A stretch of DNA of 64,000 nucleotides. It comes from Solidesulfovibrio carbinoliphilus subsp. oakridgensis (GTDB lineage Bacteria > Desulfobacterota > Desulfovibrionia > Desulfovibrionales > Desulfovibrionaceae). The notes below the pieces were generated by a model. That model saw nothing but the letters and a program-made list of their open reading frames with translations, did no database searches and was not told the DNA's origin. The stretch spans positions 2,741,001 through 2,805,000 of the forward strand of contig NZ_CM001368.1 in NCBI RefSeq assembly GCF_000177215.2. Reading direction: 5' to 3'. Below, piece by piece: positions 25,300 to 37,702 of this stretch. Numbering within the stretch: position 1 is the stretch's first letter; every line of letters starts with the position of its first letter. The translations under genes were made by a program, and so were the position numbers.

Positions 25300-27654
25300 T
25301 TACAGCCGGCTCCATTTTTCTTCGACAATGGCGAACCCGTTGCCGGCCGGCGCGAGATAGAGCGTTTTGACCCCCCGGTCCGACCCGCCGTCCCGGCTCT
25401 CGTAGTCCTGGACGCAGGTGACCACGAAGCCGTCCTTGCGGGGCTTGATCCTGACGTCGGACAGGGCCACCCGCTTGGGGGCCTTGTCCTTCCACAGGCC
25501 GGCCTTCTGGTCGCGGATGGCTTCCCGGCCGCGCTCGGTGCCCTGGACGGCCTTTTCGGCGTAAAATCCGGCGTAGTCGCCAAGCCGCCCGCTTTCCCAG
25601 GCGGTCCGCCAGGCCTCGACCAGAGCCGCGACCTCGGCCGTGCGGTCGGCCTTGGCCGGAGCCTTGGCGGCCGGGGCCGGAGCGGGTGTGGCGGTCGGAG
25701 CCTCGGCAGAAGCCGCCGCAGCCTGGACCGGCTGGGCAGCCGGGGATGGCGTCGTCGCGGGTGCAGCCGGGGCGGCAGCCAGGGCCTTGCTTTCCGGCTG
25801 GGCCGCGGGGACAGCCGGGGTCGCCGCTGCGCCGACCGGCGCGGACGGGGCCGAAGCGGCGGCAAGCCGGGCCTCGTCGGGCCGGTTCCGGGACCACCGT
25901 TCCTTGGCGATGAGCAGTTTCCGACCGGACGGCACCAGGGACAGGATCTTATACCCCTGGCTCGGCCGGCCGCCCTTGCCCTGGTAGTCCTCGGCGCAGA
26001 CCACGGCGAAGCCGTCGCCGTCGGCCACGATGGACACGACCTCGATGCCGACGCGGCCGGGTTCGCGGCCGCGCCACACCCCCGCTTTCTGGCGGCGGAT
26101 GGCGTCCTTGCCGCGCAGGTCGCCCTGGCGCGCGCCGTCGGCGTAATAGGCCATGTAGTCGTCGAGGCGGCCCTTTTCCCAGGCCGTCCGCCACCCTTCC
26201 ATGAGGGCCGCGATCTCGGCCGCCCGCTCGGGCGCGACCGGAGCCGCCTTGGCCGACGCGGCTGGCGCGGCGGTCGCCGGCCCGGCCGCGACAACGGCGG
26301 GTTGCGCCGCCGGGGCCGGCGGCGGCGCGGGAGCCTGGACCGCCACGGCCGGAATCGGGGCAACCGGGGCTGCGGGCGCGGCCGGGGCCACGGCGACAGC
26401 GGCGACGACGGCGGGAACTGCGGGAACGGGCGGGGCCACGGCCAGGGCGGCCGGAACCGGCGGCGGGGGCGCCGGGGTCATGGCGTCCGTGGCAAAGGGC
26501 GACACCCCGGGCCGGACCGCGCCGGTCTGGGCCACTTCCAGGATGGCCTGGTCCTCGGGCGTCGGCTGGGGCTTGAGATGGAGCGTGTGGAACGCCTTCT
26601 GGGCCACCTTCTCCATGGCCGCCTGCTGGGCGCTGACGAGCTGGCGGACCTGCACCTCCTCCTCGCTCGGGCTGTCCGGCCGCCGGGTATCGGCTTCCTT
26701 CTCGTCGGGCGAGGCGGCCTTGCCGGCCCTGACCCCGCCCTTGTCGGCCAGGGTCACCGGCATCTCCTCGTATTCCATGCCGATGATGCGAAAACGCCCG
26801 TCCGCCGCCCGCTGCCAGTAGAGGCGCTTGACGCCCTGGGAAATGAGTGTGGGCGACCGGTAGACCTGGACGAAATAGGTCACCCAATAGTCCGGCCCGG
26901 CCAGGGCCCGGATGTCGGAAAGGGTCACCTGGATCCAGGGCAGGGCCTTGAACAGCCGCTCCTTGTGGCTTTTGAAGGAGGCAAACGGCTGGCCCTCGGT
27001 GATGGCGAACTTCTCGGGGTCGTGGAAATCGAAAAAGGCTGGGGACTTGTCCTGCCAGGCCTTGCCCCAGGCCACGGTGGCGGCCACCACGTCCCGGGCC
27101 TCGTCCCGGAGCCTGGCCGTGTCCTCGCCGCCCAGGCGAACCTCGTCGGCGATGACCACCGGCATGCCCTCGGCCAGCTCCGGGTCCACCCGGTGGATGT
27201 CCGGGGTGCTTAAGGCCACGCAGCCCTGGGTCTCGTAGGGGATGATGGCGTGGCCCCGGCCGTGGATCCAGATGCCGTGGCCCGACTTGCGGCGCACCAC
27301 GTCGGCCGGGTTGGGGAAATTGAGCGGAAAGGCCAAGTCCCCGTAGAGCTCGTAATTGAGGCCGGCGGTCTTGCGCCGGGTGATGAAATAGACCCCTTCC
27401 GGCGTCTTGAGGTCGCCTTCCTTGAACTTGTCGCCAAGCTCCTGGCCCGTGGCGCAGGGGATGGCCGCAAGGAGCCGCAGCGGGCTCTGGCGGGACAGCA
27501 GGGCAAAGGACTGGGCCTTTTTGTCCACAGCCACGAACCGGGACGGCGACGCCTCCATGTCCACGATGTCCGCCGTCCATTCCCCGGCCGCCCATCGGCA
27601 GGGCAATACAAGCAGAAAACAGGCGAGGGCGAGGACACGGCCGGTTCGTTTCAT
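25300..27654 (-). CDS. L,D-transpeptidase with tandem NTF2-like domains (Cds6-like architecture)
   Basis: The 784-residue protein has a signal peptide (about 1-24). A YkuD/YafK-type catalytic domain follows (about 40-190), with SGHGIWIHGRG and the nucleophile cysteine in ETQGCVALS. Such enzymes cross-link peptidoglycan or attach proteins to it. After a charged middle region come two Ala/Pro/Val-rich linkers, each leading into an NTF2/SnoaL-like domain. The two domains (about 505-615 and 675-784) are clear duplicates, sharing EAWRTAWE-GRL-DY and KAG-W. They may bind wall substrate or a partner. It sits between pyrE and the single-pass membrane protein. Confidence 0.85.
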   Translation of the reverse strand: MKRTGRVLALACFLLVLPCRWAAGEWTADIVDMEASPSRFVAVDKKAQSFALLSRQSPLRLLAAIPCATGQELGDKFKEGDLKTPEGVYFITRRKTAGLNYELYGDLAFPLNFPNPADVVRRKSGHGIWIHGRGHAIIPYETQGCVALSTPDIHRVDPELAEGMPVVIADEVRLGGEDTARLRDEARDVVAATVAWGKAWQDKSPAFFDFHDPEKFAITEGQPFASFKSHKERLFKALPWIQVTLSDIRALAGPDYWVTYFVQVYRSPTLISQGVKRLYWQRAADGRFRIIGMEYEEMPVTLADKGGVRAGKAASPDEKEADTRRPDSPSEEEVQVRQLVSAQQAAMEKVAQKAFHTLHLKPQPTPEDQAILEVAQTGAVRPGVSPFATDAMTPAPPPPVPAALAVAPPVPAVPAVVAAVAVAPAAPAAPVAPIPAVAVQAPAPPPAPAAQPAVVAAGPATAAPAASAKAAPVAPERAAEIAALMEGWRTAWEKGRLDDYMAYYADGARQGDLRGKDAIRRQKAGVWRGREPGRVGIEVVSIVADGDGFAVVCAEDYQGKGGRPSQGYKILSLVPSGRKLLIAKERWSRNRPDEARLAAASAPSAPVGAAATPAVPAAQPESKALAAAPAAPATTPSPAAQPVQAAAASAEAPTATPAPAPAAKAPAKADRTAEVAALVEAWRTAWESGRLGDYAGFYAEKAVQGTERGREAIRDQKAGLWKDKAPKRVALSDVRIKPRKDGFVVTCVQDYESRDGGSDRGVKTLYLAPAGNGFAIVEEKWSRL

Positions 27655-27665
27655 GCAGTCTCGCG

Positions 27666-28274
27666 TCAGGATGCCGGTTGCGGGTTGGCGGCGGCAAGGA
27701 GCGCGTCGCGGGTGAAGACCGAGAGAAGCGGAAACCCGCGCTCGGCCAGCCGTTCGGCCCCGCCTTCCTTGCGGTCGAGGACCGTGACCACGGCCCCGAC
27801 CACGAGTCCGGCCGCCTCGACCCGGTCGATGACGGTCAAGAGCGTGCCGCCGGTGGTCACCACGTCTTCAAGGAGAGCCACCCGGTCCCCGGGCTGGAAA
27901 TTGGAAAGCCCTTCCAGAAACTGGTTGGTGCCGTGGCCCTTGGCGGCCTTGCGCACGATGAAGGCCGGCATGGGACGGTTTCGCAGGTACGAGGCTATGC
28001 TGACGGCCGTGACCAGGGGATCGGCCCCAAGGGTCATGCCGCCGACGCCGACGATGTCGGCCGGCAGCAGGTCGAAAAGGAGGTTGCCGATCAGCCAGGC
28101 CCCTTCCGGATAAAGCGCCGTCTGCTTGCAGTCGAAATAGTAATCGCTCTTGCGTCCCGAGGTCAGGGTCACCTCGCCGGCACGGTAGGATTTTTCAAGA
28201 AGCAGGCTGGCCAAACGGCCACGCATCGCCCCGGCGTCCAAACGGTCGCTTGCGCACGACATGAGAATCCCCAT
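27666..28274 (-). CDS. pyrE: Orotate phosphoribosyltransferase
   Basis: Catalyses formation of orotidine 5'-phosphate from orotate and PRPP in pyrimidine synthesis. The PRPP-binding motif is VALLEDVVTTGGTLL, and the substrate loop reads VRKAAKGHGTNQ. The start is uncertain: ATG 28274 has AGAAGG about 12 bases upstream, and ATG 28262 is the next in frame; both leave the conserved TLTSGRKSDYYFD near residues 40-45. The gene lies 107 bases after purB in the same direction and 11 bases before the L,D-transpeptidase gene. Confidence 0.93.
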   Translation of the reverse strand: MGILMSCASDRLDAGAMRGRLASLLLEKSYRAGEVTLTSGRKSDYYFDCKQTALYPEGAWLIGNLLFDLLPADIVGVGGMTLGADPLVTAVSIASYLRNRPMPAFIVRKAAKGHGTNQFLEGLSNFQPGDRVALLEDVVTTGGTLLTVIDRVEAAGLVVGAVVTVLDRKEGGAERLAERGFPLLSVFTRDALLAAANPQPAS

Positions 28275-28381
28275 CGAGCCTATTTGCCTTCTGGCATACA
28301 AAAGGCCGGCTGCTTTGAAAAGTGTTTCGATGGGCCTCCCCCGGCCGGACCGCAAAAAAGGAGGCCCTCCGCGTCCCTCGG

Positions 28382-29695
28382 TCAGGCGGCCCCGTCGGCG
28401 GCCTGGCCGAAGACCCGGGAGAAGATCAGGTCCTCGTGCTCGAGGTAGTAGGACGGGTCAAAAATGGCGGAAAGGACCTCGGAGCCCAGCTTTTCCGTGA
28501 TGGCCGGGTCGGCGCGGACCGCGTCGGGGAAGGATCTCTTCCCGGCCCAGCAGGCCATGGCCACGGCCTGGACCGTCTCGTAGGCCTTCTGCCTTTCCAT
28601 GCCCGCGTCGATGAGGGCCAGGAGCACCCGCTGGGAATAGAAAAGTCCATAGGAGGCCATCATGTTACGGGCCATGTTGTCCGGGTTGACCTGCAGGTTG
28701 GCCAGGATGCCGGCCAGCCGGGCCACGATGTAATCGGCGAGGATGGTGGAGTCGGGCATGATCACCCGCTCGACCGAAGAGTGCGAGATGTCGCGCTCGT
28801 GCCAAAGGGGCATGTTTTCCATGGAAGCCAGCGCGTTGGTCCGCACCAGGCGCGAGAGGCCGCAGATGTTCTCGGCCGAAATCGGATTCTTCTTGTGCGG
28901 CATGGCCGAGGAGCCCTTCTGGCCCTTGGCGAAGCCTTCCTCGGCCTCGAGGACTTCCGTGCGCTGCAGGTGGCGCAGTTCCGTGGCCATCCGCTCCACC
29001 CCGCCGGCGAGCAAGGCCAGGGAGGTGAAAAAAGCGGCGTGCCGGTCGCGCTGCACGATCTGGGTGGAAATGGGGTCCACGGCCAGGCCCAGGCGGGCCA
29101 GGGCGATGGATTCGACCCGGGGGTCGAGGTGGGCGTAGCCGCCAACCGCGCCCGAGATCTTGCCGACCTTGACGTCGGAGAGGGCCCTCGCCACCCGGGC
29201 GCGGTGGCGGGAGAACTCGGCGTAAAAGGAGGCCATCTTCATGCCGAAGCTCAAGGGTTCTGCATGGATGCCGTGGGTGCGGCCCATCATGAGCTGGCCC
29301 TTGAACCGCATGGCCAGGTCCTTGATGACGGTAAGCAGGTGGTCGATGCCGGCCAGGATCAGGTCCCCGGCCCGGCCGAGCAGCAGGCCGTTTGCCGTGT
29401 CCACGATGTCGGAGGAGGTGCAGCCGAGGTGGATGTAGCGGGCGGACGGGCCCACCTGCTCCTCCACGGCGGTCAGGAAGGCGATGACGTCGTGGCGGGT
29501 CACTTCCTCGATTTCGAGGATCCGGGCCACGTTGAAGCCGGCCTGTTCGCGGATGACGGCCATGTCCTCGGCCGGGATGCGGCCAAGCTCGGTCCAGGCC
29601 TCGCACACGGCCAGTTCCACTTCGAGCCAGGCCCTGAACTTGTTTTCCAGGGACCACAGTTCGCCCATGGCCTTCCTGGTGTAACGGTCGATCAT
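28382..29695 (-). CDS. purB: Adenylosuccinate lyase
   Basis: The 437-residue enzyme acts twice in purine synthesis, on SAICAR and on adenylosuccinate. The fumarase-superfamily signature is present as [11 protein letters not shown], and further conserved blocks are [11 protein letters not shown] and [12 protein letters not shown]. The start overlaps the stop of the FmdB-type gene by four bases (ATGA arrangement). The shared transcript with pyrE suggests joint expression of nucleotide synthesis genes. Confidence 0.96.
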   Translation of the reverse strand: MIDRYTRKAMGELWSLENKFRAWLEVELAVCEAWTELGRIPAEDMAVIREQAGFNVARILEIEEVTRHDVIAFLTAVEEQVGPSARYIHLGCTSSDIVDTANGLLLGRAGDLILAGIDHLLTVIKDLAMRFKGQLMMGRTHGIHAEPLSFGMKMASFYAEFSRHRARVARALSDVKVGKISGAVGGYAHLDPRVESIALARLGLAVDPISTQIVQRDRHAAFFTSLALLAGGVERMATELRHLQRTEVLEAEEGFAKGQKGSSAMPHKKNPISAENICGLSRLVRTNALASMENMPLWHERDISHSSVERVIMPDSTILADYIVARLAGILANLQVNPDNMARNMMASYGLFYSQRVLLALIDAGMERQKAYETVQAVAMACWAGKRSFPDAVRADPAITEKLGSEVLSAIFDPSYYLEHEDLIFSRVFGQAADGAA

Positions 29696-30036
29696 GCGCC
29701 CTCCTTGGCGGTCGCGGCGGGGGTGTCACCCGCGTCTTCCGGTTCGTCCGGGTCCGTTGCGGCCAGGGGCACGGACGGATCGCGGGCGAGCTTTGGCACC
29801 GGGACCTCGGTCCCCTTGATGGTGCCGTTGCCGTCTTTCTTGAACTGGCCCGGCCGGCGCTTGACGTAGTCCGTGGCGTAAAAGCCGCTGCCCTTCAAGG
29901 CAAACGACGACAGGGAAACGATGCGCGGCGAGGGCCGGGAACAGGACGGGCAGTCGGCCGGACCGTCGTCACCGGCCCGGCGCAGCTCCTCGAAGACCCG
30001 GTCGCAGGCGGGACAGCGGTATTCGTACAAGGGCAT
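29692..30036 (-). CDS. FmdB-family zinc-ribbon protein
   Basis: A 114-residue protein starting MPLYEYRCPACDRVFEE, with a second pair CPSC giving a Cys4 zinc ribbon typical of the FmdB/CxxC_CXXC_SSSS family. The remainder, with SSFALKGSGFYATDY and a long acidic tail, also fits. FmdB was first linked to formamidase regulation, but most members are uncharacterised. ATG 30036 is chosen because upstream in-frame codons lack family similarity. It is the first gene of the purB-pyrE transcript. Confidence 0.88.
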   Translation of the reverse strand: MPLYEYRCPACDRVFEELRRAGDDGPADCPSCSRPSPRIVSLSSFALKGSGFYATDYVKRRPGQFKKDGNGTIKGTEVPVPKLARDPSVPLAATDPDEPEDAGDTPAATAKEGA

Positions 30037-30209
30037 GGAAGGCCCTCCGTAGGGTCGTGCGAAAGCCCGGGCAAGGTCCACCCCCTGCCCGGTCTCGCAA
30101 ATACGCGGCAAAACGGAAATGCCGCCGGGCCGCCCGGGGTCCCTGCGGGGCCGGGGCGGCGCGTGGCGAACTTTCGAAAAAAACCGGGGTCCGACGCCCG
30201 AAGGCCTGC

Positions 30210-30323
30210 CTAGGCCTTTTTGGCGGCAATGGCCTGCCGGACGCGCTCTTTGAGGCGCTCCTTGCGGCGTTTGCGGCGGCGGTCCAGTTCCTTGTGGCGC
30301 TCGTGCTTCTTGTGCTTGGCCAT
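30210..30323 (-). CDS. Very small, highly basic conserved-looking protein (37 residues)
   Basis: The minus strand encodes a 37-residue protein beginning MAKHKKHERHKELDRRRKRR and ending AIAAKKA. It is too short for normal gene-finding cut-offs. The ribosome binding site is excellent, AGGAGG with seven bases to the ATG. More than half of the residues are Lys, Arg or His, and the pattern suggests one amphipathic helix that could bind RNA or DNA. I recall similar short basic proteins in Desulfovibrio genomes but know no function. It is separated from the FmdB-type gene by 173 bases that contain GC-rich inverted repeats. Confidence 0.75.
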   Translation of the reverse strand: MAKHKKHERHKELDRRRKRRKERLKERVRQAIAAKKA

Positions 30324-30504
30324 GGTATATCCTCCTGTCAGATGAAAGAACCCGATGCCGTAGCCGAAGACGGGAAATTTGTAAAGCCGGGATGTGCGGC
30401 GGCGGCCCCCGGAAAGGCCGGAGAGACCGGGGCCGCGCCCCGGACCGGGCCAGTGGAAAAGCCTCCCCCGGTGCCGTTTGAGAAGGAGGCCGAAAACCGA
30501 ATAG

Positions 30505-31044
30505 TCACGGTCCCGGAAGGGCCGGCTCCGACGCAGCCGTTTCCCGCACGGCTCCGAGAAGCAGTGCGACGCAGGCCGCGACGCTGCGGCCAGCCGTGTC
30601 GATCGTCAGATGGCGCCGGTCCCAGGGATGGTAGTCGCGCCCGATCACCGCTTGCCAGTCGGGAAGAACAAGGCCGGGCACCTCGCCTGTCCGGGTTTCG
30701 ATGCGCCGCCGATGTTCTTCGATGTCCGAGCAGAGCGTTTCCACCTCAAGGACTTGGGCGCCCGCTCGCAGTCCGGTTTCTCTCCAAGCGTTTCGCGTCA
30801 GCAGCCAAGGATTGACGGAGTCGCCGATCACGTCGCGGCCCAGATGGAGATTGTCCTGTGCCACGGCGTAGGCTGCGCGGTACCCGGCATCGTTCATATT
30901 CCCGGGCACAACGCCGGAATCCCGAAGGGCTTGCTCGATCGAGTCGATACGCAGCCACACCGCCCCGCTTGCCCTGGCCAATTCCCGAGCGATCGACGAT
31001 TTGCCGGTTCCAGGCAGTCCGGAAAGAACGATGAGCGTGGCCAC
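30505..31044 (-). CDS. P-loop kinase / AAA-family small ATPase
   Basis: A 179-residue protein with Walker A GLPGTGKSS at residues 9-17 and the layout of small P-loop kinases of the zeta-toxin, gluconate-kinase or chloramphenicol-phosphotransferase type. Conserved positions include RIDSIEQALRDSG after the first helix, DSVNPWLLTRNAWRE, and an Arg-rich lid (EEHRRRIETR). The acceptor substrate is unknown. Third codon positions hold more A and T than in neighbouring genes, so the gene may have been acquired. It lies 18 bases after the DUF39 gene in the same direction. Confidence 0.8.
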   Translation of the reverse strand: MATLIVLSGLPGTGKSSIARELARASGAVWLRIDSIEQALRDSGVVPGNMNDAGYRAAYAVAQDNLHLGRDVIGDSVNPWLLTRNAWRETGLRAGAQVLEVETLCSDIEEHRRRIETRTGEVPGLVLPDWQAVIGRDYHPWDRRHLTIDTAGRSVAACVALLLGAVRETAASEPALPGP

Positions 31045-31062
31045 GTCCCGACCTCTACGGCC

Positions 31063-32229
31063 TCAGGCCGATTCGATGGGCTCCACCGGCTCGGTCAGAA
31101 GGAACTTGCCCGCCTCGATCCGCTCCTTGAGCTTGGTCGCCACTTCGAGCGACATGGCCAGGCTGGTCATGGGCACGGCCTGGGTCGGCTTCCCGTTGAT
31201 GACCACCTCGCCCGAGCGGCACTCGGCGTAGGTGACGTAGCCCAAGGTCCTGGCGATGCCGTTGGGGTAGTCGTGGCCATAGTCCTTGACCGGCATCTGG
31301 ATGTCGGCGTCGGACACGCCCGTGAAAAAGGCCATGTCCTCGTTTAGAATCGGAATGGGAATGCCGATGCCGACGGCCAGGGACACGCCGTAGCCGAGGA
31401 TGGACACGGCCCGGACGTAGCGGGGGTCCATGCCCTTCATATCGCCCTTGACCATGAGGGTGCCCGCGGCGGACAGCGGAATGCCGCGCTCGTTGCGCTT
31501 GGGCCTCGGATCGTGCTGGGTGCCGGCCCCGATGACGTAGCCCGTGCCGCCGCCCAGAAAGATGCGGGTGCCAAGGCCGATGGTCTTCAAGTAGGGGTCG
31601 TTGAAAAGCGGGGACAGCTCGCCGGCCGTGGCGAAATTGGCGTTTCGGGCGTTGGGCTTGAGCGGACCCATGTAGGTATAGACGATGCGGCTGGTCAGGT
31701 TCACGGCCACATTGTAGTTCTGGTAGCAGTTGCGCGGATTTAAAAGCGCGGCGTACTTGAGGTCGGCCAGCGTCACGTCCTTTTCCAGCGAGCGGCGCGG
31801 ATAACAGTCCGTGCCGTAGGCCTCGCACCAGAGCTTGACCGACTTGCCGCGAAGGAGATCCTCGATGACGTGGGCCCCGCCGTACTTGAACCGGCCCGGA
31901 TGGATCTTGTTGAGGGGATCGTCCTTGGGCAGTTCGGTGGCCCCGACATAGGCGTCGACGGCGGCCAGGCCGGCGTGGGCCGGGATGCCCCCGATCCGGA
32001 CCTTCTGGGCCTTCATGACCGGCGGCTCCTGGCCGAAATTGAAAAGCATGCCCGACGAACACATGGGAGAGAACGTGCCCGTGGCCACCACGTCCACTTC
32101 CCTGGCCGCCTTGACCTTGCCCAGGCGCCTGACCGCATCGACCATCTCGGCGGCCGTCAGGACCACGGCCTTGCCCTTTTCGATGCGTTTGTTGATCTCA
32201 GCGACGGTTTTTTTCACCTCATGGGTCAT
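31063..32229 (-). CDS. DUF39 homocysteine biosynthesis protein
   Basis: The 388-residue protein belongs to the COG1900/DUF39 family. In methanogens and sulfate reducers, family members are implicated genetically in making homocysteine directly from aspartate semialdehyde and sulfide. Recognisable stretches are GTFSPMCSSGMLFNFGQ, RFKYGGAHVIEDL, CYQNYNVAVNLTSR and LGGGTGYVIGAGTQHDPR. This form lacks the C-terminal CBS pair seen in some archaeal members. In those organisms a NIL/ferredoxin protein is the partner; none is next to it here. It is divergent from dnaA. Confidence 0.9.
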   Translation of the reverse strand: MTHEVKKTVAEINKRIEKGKAVVLTAAEMVDAVRRLGKVKAAREVDVVATGTFSPMCSSGMLFNFGQEPPVMKAQKVRIGGIPAHAGLAAVDAYVGATELPKDDPLNKIHPGRFKYGGAHVIEDLLRGKSVKLWCEAYGTDCYPRRSLEKDVTLADLKYAALLNPRNCYQNYNVAVNLTSRIVYTYMGPLKPNARNANFATAGELSPLFNDPYLKTIGLGTRIFLGGGTGYVIGAGTQHDPRPKRNERGIPLSAAGTLMVKGDMKGMDPRYVRAVSILGYGVSLAVGIGIPIPILNEDMAFFTGVSDADIQMPVKDYGHDYPNGIARTLGYVTYAECRSGEVVINGKPTQAVPMTSLAMSLEVATKLKERIEAGKFLLTEPVEPIESA

Positions 32230-32428
32230 CCCGGCTCTCCCTTCGGCCAGGCCTTGGGGCCCGGCAGGGGCTTTTCTTGGCCCATTTCGGGCGCAATGGC
32301 AACATGGCCGGCCGCCCCTTGGCTTCGGAGAGAAAACAGGCTACACTGATCTTTCCTCGCGACCTTGGGAGGGGTCGGAGGCGATTTTCCCAACCCAATA
32401 ATATGCTTGAAAAAATTTCAGCGGACCG
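32230..32428. other. dnaA upstream region without recognisable DnaA boxes
   Basis: The 199 bases between the divergent DUF39 and dnaA genes become AT-rich only over the last 40, with TAATAT at 32399-32404 as a possible -10 element. I find no TTATCCACA or close match here, nor in the dnaA-dnaN gap (33770-33955). If the replication origin is next to dnaA, its boxes are divergent. Confidence 0.5.
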
Positions 32429-33769
32429 ATGAAGACCGCGCCCCCGAACGCATCCGGTGACGGCGTGCTCAAGGAAGATTTCCGCCAGCATCTGTCGCGC
32501 ACCTGTCCGGAACAGGATCTGCGCCGCTGGTTCGATCCGCTGGACCTCACGGTCAGCGAATCGGACCAGTCTTTTTGCGTCCGCTTTCCCCATGCCTATT
32601 TCGCCGCCTGGTTCGAAACCTCGGTCAAGGAACTTTTCGAGAAGCAGGCCAGCCAGTTTCTCGGGCCCGGCTACGCGGTCCGCTACCAGACGCCCTGCCG
32701 CGGCAACGGCCACACGCCGCTCCCGCAGCTCGGCGCTCCCCGGGTCACGGACTTTCCCTTCGGCCACCGCTTCACCTTCGAGACCTTCCTGGCCAACGAG
32801 AAAAACCGCTTTCCCCTGGCCCTGGCCCGGGAAGTGGCCCGGGGCCGCGAGGTCCGCTACAACCCGTTTCTGGTCTGCGGCCCGTCCGGCTCGGGCAAGA
32901 CCCACCTCTTGCGGGCCATGGCCAACGCCGTGGCCCGGTCGCAAGCCGGGGCCTCGGTCTTTTTCGGGTCCGTCGACGACCTGCAAAACCGCTACGCCAC
33001 GTCCCAGAGCCGCCACGAGATCCGGTCCGAGGTGGCGGCCCACGACTGGCTTTTCATCGACGAACTGACCGATATCCAGCGGGCCCCGGACCTGGAGCAG
33101 GAGCTGATCTTCCTGTTCAACGCCTTCCACGACGCCGGCAAGCAGATGGTTTTTTCGAGCCGCGAGCGGACCGCCTCGTGCGACTTTTTCGATCCCACCT
33201 TCAAGTCGCGCCTGGAATGGGGCCTTATGGTCCACGTCAAGCCGCCGGACCTCGACGTCCGGATCGCCAGCGTCGAGGCGGCCAACCGCGACAAGCGCCT
33301 GGGGCTCTCCCGCGAGCAGGTCCTGACGCTGGCCAGCCGGTTCGAGGGCTTTCGCCAGCTCGAAGGCGTGCTCCTGCGCATCGAGGCCTTTCGCCGCCAC
33401 GCCGGCCAGGAGCTGACCGAGGCGGAATTCTCCCGCCACATCCGCCTGTCGGTCGACCGCAAGTCCCCGGAGCTTTCGCCCGAGCGGATCCTCACGGTCT
33501 GCGCCGAGCACTTCGGCCTGACCGTGGCCGCCATCATCGGCCAGAGCCGGCGCCGGGAGCTGGTCTTCGCCCGGCAGGCGGCCATGGCCCTTTGCCGTAC
33601 GCTCCTTGGCATGTCCTACCCGGCCCTCGGCAAGGTCTTCGGCGGCAAGGACCACAGCACGGTCCTCTATTCGATCAGAAAGTTTCAGCAAATCCAGGAT
33701 GATGACAGAGATACGAAAATTTTGTTCCGCCAGTTGGCCAAAAAGTGCCGCCAGGGAGGCCCGGCGTGA
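32429..33769 (+). CDS. dnaA: Chromosomal replication initiator DnaA
   Basis: The 446-residue protein has a short domain I-II, an AAA+ core with Walker A GPSGSGKTH (about residues 152-160), and domain IV with the DnaA-box reader signature GGKDHSTVLYS near the C-terminus. Walker B is unusual, LFIDELTDI, where most DnaA have an LLIDDIQFL-like sequence; the catalytic acidic pair is kept as D-E. The order dnaA-dnaN-gyrB-gyrA marks the origin-proximal region. No strong Shine-Dalgarno precedes the ATG, so translation may be weak or controlled. Confidence 0.95.
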   Translation: MKTAPPNASGDGVLKEDFRQHLSRTCPEQDLRRWFDPLDLTVSESDQSFCVRFPHAYFAAWFETSVKELFEKQASQFLGPGYAVRYQTPCRGNGHTPLPQLGAPRVTDFPFGHRFTFETFLANEKNRFPLALAREVARGREVRYNPFLVCGPSGSGKTHLLRAMANAVARSQAGASVFFGSVDDLQNRYATSQSRHEIRSEVAAHDWLFIDELTDIQRAPDLEQELIFLFNAFHDAGKQMVFSSRERTASCDFFDPTFKSRLEWGLMVHVKPPDLDVRIASVEAANRDKRLGLSREQVLTLASRFEGFRQLEGVLLRIEAFRRHAGQELTEAEFSRHIRLSVDRKSPELSPERILTVCAEHFGLTVAAIIGQSRRRELVFARQAAMALCRTLLGMSYPALGKVFGGKDHSTVLYSIRKFQQIQDDDRDTKILFRQLAKKCRQGGPA

Positions 33770-33955
33770 CCGTTGTTCCTTGCGCCGTTCCCGGCCGACG
33801 CCTGGCCGCTCCCGGGCCCACCCTTTCTTTTCGAAAGAAATCCGGTAACTTGGAGACAAACGGAACAAACGGACCGTCCCTACTACTCCAACAAGTTCAT
33901 TTCCCTTTTCTAGATACAAGAAGGCGTTCGCATCGCGACCGCCAAGGAGACGCCC

Positions 33956-37551
<3,596 letters not shown>

Positions 37552-37565
37552 AAGAGAGAAGAGAA

Positions 37566-37636
37566 TCGGGGGGAAACCTTTCTCGGAGAAAGGTTCTTCC
37601 CCCGAACCCCCTTTCCAAAGACTTTTAAAGGGGGTC
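37566..37636. repeat. Second dispersed hairpin type in the gyrB-gyrA gap
   Basis: A long imperfect hairpin spans 37566-37605: TCGGGGG pairs with CCCCCGA and, inside, AACCTTTCT pairs with AGAAAGGTT around a 3-nt loop. It is followed by ACCCCCTTTCCAAAG and CTTTTAAAGGGGGT, which also face each other. This sequence differs from the GCCTCCGGCGGCC family but resembles the 48-bp palindrome at 58589-58636. Confidence 0.7.
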
Positions 37637-37702
37637 GGCGTGTCCGTGCGCTTGGCGAAAACAAGCGCCAAATGCACGCCGCAAGCCGCAGGATACCCAT
37701 GG

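Noticed and set aside
23560-27213. 1217-codon plus-strand open frame
   Set aside because: It runs antisense over the TIM-barrel and L,D-transpeptidase genes. The composition (Gly/Arg/His/Val-rich, no domain) is that of a GC-rich shadow frame, and the opposite strand has clear motifs.
30324-30504. Possible plus-strand gene starting ATGAAAGAACC at about 30342
   Set aside because: The frame is low in coding signal, lacks a ribosome binding site and continues antisense into the kinase gene.
32219-33919. 566-codon minus-strand frame across dnaA
   Set aside because: Shadow of dnaA; no recognisable domain and no ribosome binding site.
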